A stretch of DNA of 22,188 nucleotides from Oscillospiraceae bacterium. GTDB lineage: Bacteria; Bacillota; Clostridia; Oscillospirales; Ruminococcaceae. Positions 7,827 through 13,793 of the stretch are shown one piece after another. Both the position numbers and the translations under genes were made by a program. The notes below the pieces were generated by a model. That model was not told the DNA's origin. It did no database searches and saw only the letters and a program-made list of their open reading frames with translations. Where the stretch lies: contig JAGZUF010000031.1 of NCBI GenBank assembly GCA_018380115.1, positions 1 to 22,188 of the forward strand. The letters are read 5' to 3'. The stretch's first letter is position 1, and each line of letters opens with the position of its first letter.

Positions 7827-8331
7827 ACTGCTGGGTGCAGGCTGTGTGACGATGTGCGGCGTCGTTTGGGGCATGGCTCGTGCCAGAGGTATTTCGCTGC
7901 GGATAAAGATGGTAGAAGAAATGCTTCGCTTTCTTCAGTGCGTAGAAAGCGAACTGGATTTTCGTGCACAGGAAACGCCGCTTCTGCTGCACAGCGCCCA
8001 GCGAAAAGCGCGGCTGCACACCCTGCCGCTTTCCTTTGAAGGGCTGCGGGCAGGACCGGAATTCCCGCAGCAATTGGCGCAACGCATGGCTGTATTGGGT
8101 TCAGACAGACTGATGCAGGGCGTCCCAAGCACGGCTTTGGAGGCCTTTTCCACTGCACTGTGCCGCCTTGGAACAGTGGCCGCGGGGGAAGAATGCCGCG
8201 AGCTTCGCTATGCACAGGCACAGCTGCAGCGCCTGTGCGAGGAAAGCCGCAGGGATGCCCAAAACAGACAGAAGCTGTCTATTGTGCTTGGAGCTGGGGC
8301 CGGGGCATGTATAGCGCTGCTGCTTATATGA
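7804..8331 (+). CDS. spoIIIAB: Stage III sporulation protein AB
   Basis: Inner-membrane component of the SpoIIIA complex in the mother cell, with a fold resembling GspF of type II secretion. The 175-residue product has a hydrophobic segment at each end (about residues 5-22 and 160-174) flanking a helical soluble core with LRFLQCVESELDF and the ETPLLLHSA motif, the standard layout for this family (about 171 residues). It overlaps the end of spoIIIAA by 23 bases, and AAAGG at 7794-7798 serves ATG 7804 or the adjacent ATG 7807. The overlap implies translational coupling with the ATPase it is expected to contact. Confidence 0.92.
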   Translation: MMWPLFAKLLGAGCVTMCGVVWGMARARGISLRIKMVEEMLRFLQCVESELDFRAQETPLLLHSAQRKARLHTLPLSFEGLRAGPEFPQQLAQRMAVLGSDRLMQGVPSTALEAFSTALCRLGTVAAGEECRELRYAQAQLQRLCEESRRDAQNRQKLSIVLGAGAGACIALLLI

Positions 8332-8341
8332 GCAGTGTAGA

Positions 8342-8389
8342 GCGCACGGAATGGTACAGGCGCTGTGGTTTGCCCCGTGCGCACGGAAT
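8342..8389 (+). repeat. Repeat element in the spoIIIAB-spoIIIAC gap
   Basis: The 11-mer GCGCACGGAAT occurs twice, at 8342-8352 and 8379-8389. The second copy overlaps CCGTGCGCACGG (8375-8386), a perfect 12-bp palindrome, so its left half pairs with the first copy (GCGCACGG 8342-8349 with CCGTGCGC 8375-8382). This 87-base gap is the only sizeable non-coding stretch in an otherwise overlapping or tightly spaced operon. Confidence 0.6.
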
Positions 8390-8418
8390 ACCAGGAAAAA
8401 GAAAGGAACCTTGCTCTC

Positions 8419-8613
8419 ATGAACATCGATTTTGTGTTCAAAATAGCCGCCATTGGCATCATTGTGGCAGTGCTCAACCAGCTTCTTATCCGTTCGGGCA
8501 GAGAGGAACAGGCCATGATGACCACGCTGGCCGGGCTAATTGTAGTTTTGATGATGATAATCAGCCAGATAAGCGTCCTGTTTGAAACCATCAAAAACCT
8601 GTTTGCGTTGTGA
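8419..8613 (+). CDS. spoIIIAC: Stage III sporulation protein AC
   Basis: Small integral membrane protein of the SpoIIIA channel. The 64 residues (68 in B. subtilis) form two hydrophobic helices, about 5-22 and 32-55, joined by the conserved polar loop LIRSGREEQAMM. ATG 8419 is preferred over the GTG at 8365 because AAAGGA (8402-8407) lies 11 bases upstream and homologues begin with a short MNIDFVFKIA-like segment. It is paired with spoIIIAD, which is related in sequence; the two are thought to sit together in the membrane. It is followed after 8 bases by spoIIIAD. Confidence 0.95.
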   Translation: MNIDFVFKIAAIGIIVAVLNQLLIRSGREEQAMMTTLAGLIVVLMMIISQISVLFETIKNLFAL

Positions 8614-8621
8614 TATGAGAC

Positions 8622-9002
8622 ATGGAAGTTGGAACGTTGCTGATTTTTGCAGTGTGTGCCTGTGTGGTGGCCGGTGTTCTGCGCCAGTACAGCCCCGGGT
8701 TCGCCGTCGTATTCTCTCTTGGCTGTGCCGCGCTTTTTCTTTTGCGAGGCCTTGCGCTTGCCCAGCCTGTGCTCGAACTTCTGAACGAACTGAACAGCCA
8801 GCTGAACGGCGATGCGCTGGCCTGCGTATGGAAAGCATCCGCCATTCTGATTTTGACGCAGGCTGTGCAGGATGTATGCAGGGAGGCCGGCCATGCGGCA
8901 CTGGCCGGCAGGGTAGAGATGCTGGGGCGCCTTGCTGCACTGGCAGCCGCACTGCCGCTTGTCCGTCAATTTGCCGCACTGACAGCCGGCCTGCTGGGCT
9001 GA
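8622..9002 (+). CDS. spoIIIAD: Stage III sporulation protein AD
   Basis: Integral membrane part of the SpoIIIA complex. The 126 residues (133 in B. subtilis) contain about four hydrophobic stretches, with the conserved LRQYSPGFAVVFSL segment after the first helix and AILILTQAVQDVCREAG in the third, which are typical of the SpoIIIAC/AD family. Only a weak ribosome binding site (ATGAGAC) precedes ATG 8622, so expression is probably coupled to spoIIIAC, which ends eight bases earlier. Its TGA (9000-9002) overlaps the probable CTG start of spoIIIAE. Confidence 0.93.
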   Translation: MEVGTLLIFAVCACVVAGVLRQYSPGFAVVFSLGCAALFLLRGLALAQPVLELLNELNSQLNGDALACVWKASAILILTQAVQDVCREAGHAALAGRVEMLGRLAALAAALPLVRQFAALTAGLLG

Positions 9003-10081
9003 AGAAGCGCTCTTTCAGGGCGGGGGTGTGTATATGCCTGCTTGTCTGTCTAGCGGCGGTGCCCGTTTTTGCTGAAGGCGAAGGCGGCGTGCCAGAGGAA
9101 AGCATTCCCTCGCAATGGCAGCAGATGATAGAGGAAGCCCCCATGACACAGCAGGAATTCCAGAACCAGACGGCACAGGGGTGGCTGACACTGGCAGGCA
9201 GCGCGTTAAAAAAGGCTGCCGGGGCACCTATCCGCCTTTTTTTGAAGCTGAGCGGTATTCTTCTTCTGCTGGCGGCAGCTAAAAGCATATGCGGGGAAAA
9301 CGAGCGTCAGTTCGAATGGCTTGCGGCGCTTTGTGTGTTTGCCCTGTGCAGCCAGGATTTCACCGCACTGATAGCCCAGATGGAAACTGCTTTGTCAGAG
9401 TGCAAAGCCTATCTTGCGTCATTCGTGCCAGTGTTCGCCTCTGTGCTGGTAAGCTGCGGCCAGGCCGGAAGCGCGGCTGTTTACAGCGGCCTATTTTTTA
9501 CAGCCGCACTGTTTGTGTGCGATGTGCTGTGCAATGTGGGCTTGCCGGCTGTGCGTATTTTCCTTGCGTTTCATGCTACCGGCTGTGTGGGAGGCGGGGT
9601 AGACCTGTCCGGCCTTGCCTCATCACTGTGCCGCGCCTCCAAGTGGGCGCTGGGGCTCTGCGCCACTTTGTTCGGAGCACTTATCAGCCTGCAGGGAGTA
9701 TTTGCGCAAAGCGCAGATACACTGGCCCTGAAAACGGGAAAATTTGTATTGGGCTCCAGTATACCTGTGGTGGGCAAGGCTGTTTCGGACGCCATGGGCA
9801 GCATCCTTGCCGGGCTGAAAATGCTGAAGGGCGGCGTGGGGTTTGCGGCAGTAGCGGTGGTAGGGGCCGCATTCCTTCCCATGATGCTGCACTGTGTGGC
9901 ATATCAGTTCTTTTTTGCGGCGCTGCAAAGTGTAGCAGGTGCACTGGAGCTTCGCCGGACAGAAAAGCTTCTGGGCGGGCTTGGCCAGTGTGCGGGGCTT
10001 TTGCTGGCCATGGCTTTCTTTTTCTGCTTTGTGGTGGTAAGCGCCACCCTAGTGATGATCCTGCTTGGAAATGGAGGATGA
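8999..10081 (+). CDS. spoIIIAE: Stage III sporulation protein AE
   Basis: Largest polytopic membrane protein of the SpoIIIA channel. It begins with a signal peptide, an acidic soluble stretch (QWQQMIEEAPMTQQEFQNQT), then about six to seven hydrophobic segments with family motifs such as KTGKFVLGSSIPVVGKAVSDA and the AAFLPMMLHCVAYQF region. The start is unusual. The frame has no ATG, GTG or TTG between deep inside spoIIIAD and GTG 9026. GTG 9026 would drop the basic KKRSFR region of the signal peptide and abuts AGGGCGGGG with no spacing. CTG 8999 overlaps the spoIIIAD stop as CTGA and gives LKKRSFRAGVCICLLVCLAA with cleavage after VFA (residue 25). From there the protein is 360 residues (about 399 in B. 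subtilis). Function is firm; the start is inference. Confidence 0.93.
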   Translation: MKKRSFRAGVCICLLVCLAAVPVFAEGEGGVPEESIPSQWQQMIEEAPMTQQEFQNQTAQGWLTLAGSALKKAAGAPIRLFLKLSGILLLLAAAKSICGENERQFEWLAALCVFALCSQDFTALIAQMETALSECKAYLASFVPVFASVLVSCGQAGSAAVYSGLFFTAALFVCDVLCNVGLPAVRIFLAFHATGCVGGGVDLSGLASSLCRASKWALGLCATLFGALISLQGVFAQSADTLALKTGKFVLGSSIPVVGKAVSDAMGSILAGLKMLKGGVGFAAVAVVGAAFLPMMLHCVAYQFFFAALQSVAGALELRRTEKLLGGLGQCAGLLLAMAFFFCFVVVSATLVMILLGNGG

Positions 10082-10569
10082 AGCCTTTGGCGTTTCTTCA
10101 AAGCTGGGCGCTGGGTGTCTGTCTGGCTTGTGTTGCAGCGGGTGTTTTGCAGCAGTTTTTTACATCGCGGGGCGGTGTCATAAAACTTGTGCTCACCTTA
10201 TATATTTTAGTAACCGCTTTGGGCACAGCCGGTTCAGCGGGCGAGATGAACAGCATCACAGACGCATTTGACATGCATGCCGGGCCGGAGCAGACTGCGG
10301 TGGACGTGCAAAGCCTTACGCTGGCGCAGGCACAAGCCGGGCTGGAACAGACGCTTATGCAAAGCCTGGCTGAAGGCGGCGCTGCTGTGAAAAGTGTTTC
10401 CGTGCGGCTGCGTGCGTCTGAGGATGGTGAAGTGAAAGTGGAACAGGTGACGGCCGTTGTGCTGAACGAAGCTTCCGGCCCGGCTGCCGAAGCAATTATT
10501 CGGGCCGCCCTTGGGCAGGATGTGAACGTAACGGCCGCTGTGCCGCAGCGGGAAGGTGGCGGGCAATGA
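10078..10569 (+). CDS. spoIIIAF: Stage III sporulation protein AF
   Basis: Membrane protein of the SpoIIIA complex with two N-terminal helices (about residues 9-24 and 33-48) and a soluble domain carrying a ring-building-motif-like fold (VKSVSVRLRASEDGEVKVEQ, then the AAEAIIRAALG tail). ATG 10078 overlaps the spoIIIAE stop as ATGA. However, GGAGG (10073-10077) touches this ATG with no spacing, while the TTG at 10087 is nine bases after it and would begin MAFLQSWALGV, aligning with MSFLTEWL of B. subtilis SpoIIIAF. TTG 10087 may therefore be the true start; ATG 10078 is kept as the conventional call. Length is 163 or 160 residues. It ends in an ATGA overlap with spoIIIAG. Confidence 0.9.
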   Translation: MKPLAFLQSWALGVCLACVAAGVLQQFFTSRGGVIKLVLTLYILVTALGTAGSAGEMNSITDAFDMHAGPEQTAVDVQSLTLAQAQAGLEQTLMQSLAEGGAAVKSVSVRLRASEDGEVKVEQVTAVVLNEASGPAAEAIIRAALGQDVNVTAAVPQREGGGQ

Positions 10570-11117
10570 AGCAGCAGGGTGAACACAAGGTGCCGCCATG
10601 GCTGGCCGCCTTCTTAAAAAGCAAATATGCATTGTTTGCACTTGGGCTGGCGGGCATTCTGCTTATCTTCTTTTCTGAGCTTCCGGGTACGGCGCGCAGC
10701 CGGACGCAGGGGCAGGCAGAGGCGGGCACAATGCAGAGCGCCGGCGCCGAATACGCGCAGGAGATGGAAGAAAAGCTTACCCGCATCCTGCAGCAGGTGC
10801 AGGGCGCCGGGCAGGTGCATGTCATGGTCACGCTGGAGGCCACGGGCCAATCCGTATACGCGCAGGATGAAGAGCTGAGCTCTTCTTCCGGCCAAGACGG
10901 GCAGCGCCAAAGCAGCACCCGCACCGAGCATGTCATCATCGATTCCGGTGCGGGAAAGGCGCCGATTCTGGAGCAGGCCTACGAGCCGGAAGTGCGCGGT
11001 GTTGCGGTGGTGTGTGAAGGGGGCGATGATATCCTTGTGGTAGGGCGGATCACAGAGCTGGTTTCTGTGGTGCTTGGCATTCCGACCAATCGGATCTGCG
11101 TGACAAAAATGCTTTGA
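10566..11117 (+). CDS. spoIIIAG: Stage III sporulation protein AG
   Basis: Bitopic protein that assembles into a large ring in the space between mother cell and forespore, forming part of the channel. The 183 residues have a short cytoplasmic N terminus, one membrane helix at about 22-38 (LFALGLAGILLIFF), and an outer ring-building domain. That domain is recognisable by EEKLTRILQQVQGAGQVHVMVTLE, a serine-rich insertion, and the YEPEVRGVAVVCEGGDD and GIPTNRICVTKM motifs. It is shorter than the B. subtilis protein (229) in the insertion. The start ATG 10566 overlaps the spoIIIAF stop (ATGA), so the two are translationally coupled; GGGAAGGTGG lies just upstream. Confidence 0.95.
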   Translation: MKQQGEHKVPPWLAAFLKSKYALFALGLAGILLIFFSELPGTARSRTQGQAEAGTMQSAGAEYAQEMEEKLTRILQQVQGAGQVHVMVTLEATGQSVYAQDEELSSSSGQDGQRQSSTRTEHVIIDSGAGKAPILEQAYEPEVRGVAVVCEGGDDILVVGRITELVSVVLGIPTNRICVTKML

Positions 11118-11131
11118 GACGGAGGAACAAT

Positions 11132-11731
11132 ATGAAAAGTGCAAAAAGCAAACGGCAGCTTACCATCCTTACTCTGATACTGGCGCTGGGGGTGGCAGTG
11201 TATCTGAACTGGGAATATGCCAAAACAGATTCTCCCTTTGCACTTCCCACTCAGACACAGGCGGAAGATGACGCCCTGCTGGCAAACGCACAGGCAGAGA
11301 ACACACCCGTGATGGAGGCGCTGCCGGATAAAAATTACGGTGAGGCCCAGCTTGTGAGCGTTTCGGAGGACAGCAGCGACCAGTATTTTGAAACAGCGCG
11401 CCTTACGCGCACTAAAACACGCGATGAGGCACTTGATAAATTGCAGCAGAGCCTGAAGGCTACCGGCCTTACGGAAGAGGAAAAAGCGCAGTTGAAGGAT
11501 ACGCTCTCCAGCACAATTTCCAATATCTCGCTGGAAAGCGACATTGAAAACCTGGTAAAAGCCAAGGGATTTGCCGACTGCGTTGTATTTGTCGACGGTG
11601 AAAAGGTGGACCTTGCTGTAAAAACAGGCGCAGAGGGCCTGAGCAAAAACGAAGTTGCACAACTGCGCGACATCATCCTGGGCAAGGTGCAGACAAGTGC
11701 ACAAAATATCAGTATCGTTGAGGTAAAATAA
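11132..11731 (+). CDS. spoIIIAH: Stage III sporulation protein AH
   Basis: Bitopic mother-cell membrane protein that in B. subtilis binds forespore SpoIIQ across the intermembrane space and forms a ring. The 199 residues have an N-terminal basic stretch, one membrane helix at about 9-24 (LTILTLILALGVAVYL), an acidic linker, and a YscJ/FliF-like ring domain covering DEALDKLQQSLK to VAQLRDIILGKVQ. ATG 11132 has a strong ribosome binding site, GGAGG at 11121-11125, six bases upstream; the earlier in-frame TTG at 11114 lies over the spoIIIAG stop and has none. It is the last gene of the operon. No strong terminator follows before the next promoter, so readthrough into yqhY in sporulating cells is possible. 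Confidence 0.95.
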   Translation: MKSAKSKRQLTILTLILALGVAVYLNWEYAKTDSPFALPTQTQAEDDALLANAQAENTPVMEALPDKNYGEAQLVSVSEDSSDQYFETARLTRTKTRDEALDKLQQSLKATGLTEEEKAQLKDTLSSTISNISLESDIENLVKAKGFADCVVFVDGEKVDLAVKTGAEGLSKNEVAQLRDIILGKVQTSAQNISIVEVK

Positions 11732-11733
11732 GG

Positions 11734-11762
11734 TTGTGCAATCGGTTCGGAAATGATATAAT
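11734..11762 (+). promoter_or_regulatory. Sigma-A promoter of the yqhY-nusB housekeeping run
   Basis: TTGTGC (11734-11739), 17 bases, then TGATATAAT with a perfect -10 at 11757-11762 and a TGn extension. The -35 overlaps the bases right after the spoIIIAH stop. Predicted start is near 11769. It would give vegetative expression of the downstream genes independently of the sporulation operon. Confidence 0.7.
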
Positions 11763-11778
11763 AACCTAAACCGGATTG

Positions 11779-11805
11779 AAACGGTTCGCCCCGTGCGGGC
11801 CGTTT
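11779..11805 (+). promoter_or_regulatory. Imperfect hairpin with T-run in the yqhY leader
   Basis: AAACG (11779-11783) can pair with CGTTT (11801-11805) and GCCC (11788-11791) with GGGC (11797-11800), leaving a four-base bulge and a five-base loop, followed by TTGTCT. It lies downstream of the predicted start point, so it could be a weak terminator for spoIIIA readthrough or an attenuator-like leader element. The structure is modest and may be chance. Confidence 0.3.
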
Positions 11806-11828
11806 TGTCTGTGGGGGAGGTTTTTACC

Positions 11829-12215
11829 ATGGATATCAACAGCTCCAATGTAGTAGGCGGCAGCCTGCAGATCTCCACAGGTGTCATTGCCAAAATAGCC
11901 AAGCTGGCCACGCTGGAAGTGGAGGGCGTGCAGGCGGTATCTGCCGGCAGCCACAGCGTAAAGGGCCTGTTCCGCACAGTGAGCCAGTACAGGCCCATCG
12001 TGGTGGAAATGACAGAGGATGTGGCCGAGATCACCGTGAACATTCTGGTAAAGTACGGCTGCAGAATTCCTCCGCTTGCCGAGCGCGTGCAGGAAAACGT
12101 GAAAAATGCCGTGCAAAACATGACGCAGATCACGGTTTCCCGTGTGAATGTAGTGGTGGCGGGCCTTGCGCCGGAACAGCCGGAGCCTGAGACAGAGCCT
12201 GCGCAGGAACAATAA
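11829..12215 (+). CDS. yqhY: Asp23/Gls24 family protein (YqhY-like)
   Basis: Cytosolic or membrane-associated Asp23-family protein. In B. subtilis the homologue next to nusB, YqhY, is linked to control of acetyl-CoA carboxylase and fatty acid synthesis. The 128 residues contain the family core: GSLQISTGVIAKIAKLATLEVEGVQ at the start, then YGCRIPPLAERVQENVKNAVQ and SRVNVVVAGL, followed by an acidic Pro/Glu tail. ATG 11829 is set by GGGGGAGG at 11813-11820; the GTG at 11793 lies in the leader hairpin. accB and accC, which precede this gene in Bacillus, are not here. The link to lipid synthesis therefore rests only on family knowledge. Confidence 0.9.
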   Translation: MDINSSNVVGGSLQISTGVIAKIAKLATLEVEGVQAVSAGSHSVKGLFRTVSQYRPIVVEMTEDVAEITVNILVKYGCRIPPLAERVQENVKNAVQNMTQITVSRVNVVVAGLAPEQPEPETEPAQEQ

Positions 12216-12432
12216 ATACCGCTTTTGGGTGTAGCGGAAAATAAAAGCATCAGGTTCCGGCCGGCAGTTTACCTGCGGCACAGCGCGGCTTGCGCAAGAA
12301 GCTGCGCCGTGCCTGCGTGGCAGAGGCAGCCAGCCGGGGCCGTTTTGTGCCCGCGGCATTTGGCTGCGTGCGTATCCAGCGGAAGCCTTGTAAAAGGCGG
12401 AAAGTTTTCTTTGAGGATGGGAAAAACATATC
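12216..12432 (+). ncRNA. Hairpin-dense gap between yqhY and nusB, possible structured RNA or leader
   Basis: This 217-base gap has no convincing gene but several local inverted repeats in a row. CCGCT/AGCGG at 12219-12223 and 12233-12237. CAGGT/ACCTG at 12251-12255 and 12271-12275. A 14-position stem at 12278-12291 with 12299-12312 (one A-C mismatch, one G-U). A three-part stem at 12326-12340 with 12349-12367 (7+4+4 pairs, one 1-base and one 3-base bulge, 8-base loop). GCCTT/AAGGC at 12375-12379 and 12384-12388 closing a GTAA loop of GNRA type. I do not recognise a known riboswitch or RNA family. It could be a nusB leader, a processed RNA, or a palindromic repeat. GC-rich sequence raises the chance background. 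Confidence 0.35.
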
Positions 12433-12861
12433 ATGAACAGACGGACTGCGCGTGAAAATGCGTTTATCGCCGCATTTGAGCTTGGCTTTGGGGCACAAAG
12501 CCTGGAAGACATCATCGAATATTCAGAAGAGTGCGGGGAATATGCGCTGGATGAGTTTGCCCAAAAGCTGCTGCGTTGCTATCTGGATCATGCCGCACAG
12601 GCGGACGAGCTGATCCGCCCCAGGCTGAAGAACTGGACTCTGGAGCGTTTGCCGCGCACAAGCCGCACGCTTTTGCGCCTAGCCATTGTGGAGATGCGCT
12701 TTTTTGGGGCGGACGATATAGACAGCATTGTCATCAATGAATCGGTGGAGTTGGCGAAAAAATACGGCAGTGATGGCGATTATCAATTTATCAACGGTGT
12801 GCTGGGTTCCATTGCACGCGCTGGCGCTGTGCCTTGTAGGGCACAGGAAACAGAATGCTGA
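12433..12861 (+). CDS. nusB: Transcription antitermination factor NusB
   Basis: RNA-binding protein that, with NusE (ribosomal protein S10), recognises boxA in rRNA leaders and promotes antitermination. At 142 residues it is an all-helical single-domain protein of normal length. MNRRTARENAFIAAFELGF is the N-terminal arginine-rich segment; LPRTSRTLLRLAIVEM, INESVELAKKYG and DYQFINGVLGSIAR are the hallmark C-terminal motifs. ATG 12433 is the first start after an in-frame stop at 12412. The nearest purine-rich sequence, GAGGATGG at 12413-12420, is 12-16 bases away, rather far, so initiation may be weak or depend on folding of the hairpin-rich leader. The gene overlaps the next start by seven bases. 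Confidence 0.95.
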   Translation: MNRRTARENAFIAAFELGFGAQSLEDIIEYSEECGEYALDEFAQKLLRCYLDHAAQADELIRPRLKNWTLERLPRTSRTLLRLAIVEMRFFGADDIDSIVINESVELAKKYGSDGDYQFINGVLGSIARAGAVPCRAQETEC

Positions 12862-13793
12862 CGCTGGGCTTTGACACCAGCAATTATGCAACCTCTTTGG
12901 CGGTGTTTGACACAGACGCGAAAGAGGTTGTTTGTGCTAAAAAGGAATTCCTTCCTGTGAAAGAGGGCCAGCGTGGCCTGCGCCAGAGCGAGGCGTTGTT
13001 TCACCACACAGTGGCTTTGCCCTCGCTGCTGGGGCAGATGGCCGCCGAGGTGCCGCTTTCCCGGGTAAAGGCTGTAGGCGTGTCGGAAAAGCCGCGCCCT
13101 GCCGATGGCTCATATATGCCCTGTTTCCTGGCAGGCGTGAATGCGGCCAGTGCGGCGGCCGGTGTGCACGGCGTACCGCTGGTGCGCACAACACATCAGC
13201 AGGGGCATGTGGCGGCCGCTCTGTATGCCAGCCGGCGCTGGGAGCTGTTCCATATGCCTGTTCTTGTGTTCCATATTTCAGGCGGCACAACAGACCTGCT
13301 TCTCTGTGAAGGCATTGAGGTAAAGCAGACGCTGGGCACGTCGCTTGACCTGTATGCAGGCCAGGCGGTAGACCGCACTGGTGTAAGGCTGGGCTTCCCG
13401 TTTCCGGCCGGTGAACAGCTTTCCCGCCTGGCAGCAGAATGCCCGCAGCAGCCACATGTAAAGGCCGTGCTGAAGGGGATGGACTGTCATTTATCCGGCC
13501 TGGAAAATCAGTGCTGTGCGCTGTTGGAAAAGGGTTATCCGCATGCTTATGTGGCAAAATACTGCTTGTGCACGGTAGCAGAAACCGTGTTCCGCATGGT
13601 GGAGGCCGCTTATGCCGCGGGTTACCGCCTGCCCGTAGTATGCGCAGGCGGGGTGATGTCCAGCCATATTGTGCGCGGTTATGTTACTGCACGGCTGCGG
13701 GATGTCTGTTTTGTTCCGGGGCAGTTTGCAAGCGACAACGCCATTGGTGTTGCCATTATCGCAGCAAAAGAGGTGGGCGCATGGCCAATGTGA
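12855..13793 (+). CDS. TsaD/Kae1-like (peptidase M22 family) paralogue
   Basis: ASKHA-fold protein of the TsaD/Kae1/Qri7 family, usually labelled O-sialoglycoprotein endopeptidase. True TsaD makes the t6A modification of tRNA with TsaB/C/E. The three metal ligands are kept: His 114 and His 118 in THQQGH and Asp 294 in ASDN. Other signatures differ from TsaD: DTSNYAT instead of ETSCDET, SGGTT (residues 142-146) instead of SGGHT, and YAGQAVDRTG instead of AAGEAFDKTA. At 312 residues it is shorter than TsaD (about 337). I read it as a paralogue rather than the cell's t6A enzyme. Start ATG 12855 has AGGA six bases upstream and overlaps nusB. It occupies the place folD holds in B. subtilis. The substrate is unknown. 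Confidence 0.85.
   Translation: MLTLGFDTSNYATSLAVFDTDAKEVVCAKKEFLPVKEGQRGLRQSEALFHHTVALPSLLGQMAAEVPLSRVKAVGVSEKPRPADGSYMPCFLAGVNAASAAAGVHGVPLVRTTHQQGHVAAALYASRRWELFHMPVLVFHISGGTTDLLLCEGIEVKQTLGTSLDLYAGQAVDRTGVRLGFPFPAGEQLSRLAAECPQQPHVKAVLKGMDCHLSGLENQCCALLEKGYPHAYVAKYCLCTVAETVFRMVEAAYAAGYRLPVVCAGGVMSSHIVRGYVTARLRDVCFVPGQFASDNAIGVAIIAAKEVGAWPM

Noticed and set aside
8582..8998. N-terminal extension of the spoIIIAE frame back into spoIIIAC-AD
   Set aside because: It overlaps spoIIIAD entirely in another frame and is cysteine- and arginine-rich; the signal peptide starts only at about 8999.
6894..11731. spoIIIA block as a type II or IV secretion system
   Set aside because: The ATPase and ring proteins resemble secretion parts, but the full eight-gene order and protein sizes match the known sporulation complex, so no new secretion system is needed to explain it.
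10979..12250. 423-codon minus-strand frame opposite spoIIIAG-AH and yqhY
   Set aside because: It spans three real plus-strand genes and a promoter; its translation shows only low-complexity antisense patterns.
12225..12455. 76-codon plus-strand frame in the yqhY-nusB gap starting with TTG
   Set aside because: No ribosome binding site, a composition of Arg, Ala, Cys and Ser typical of random GC-rich sequence, and it runs through the hairpins into nusB in another frame. A structured non-coding region explains it better.
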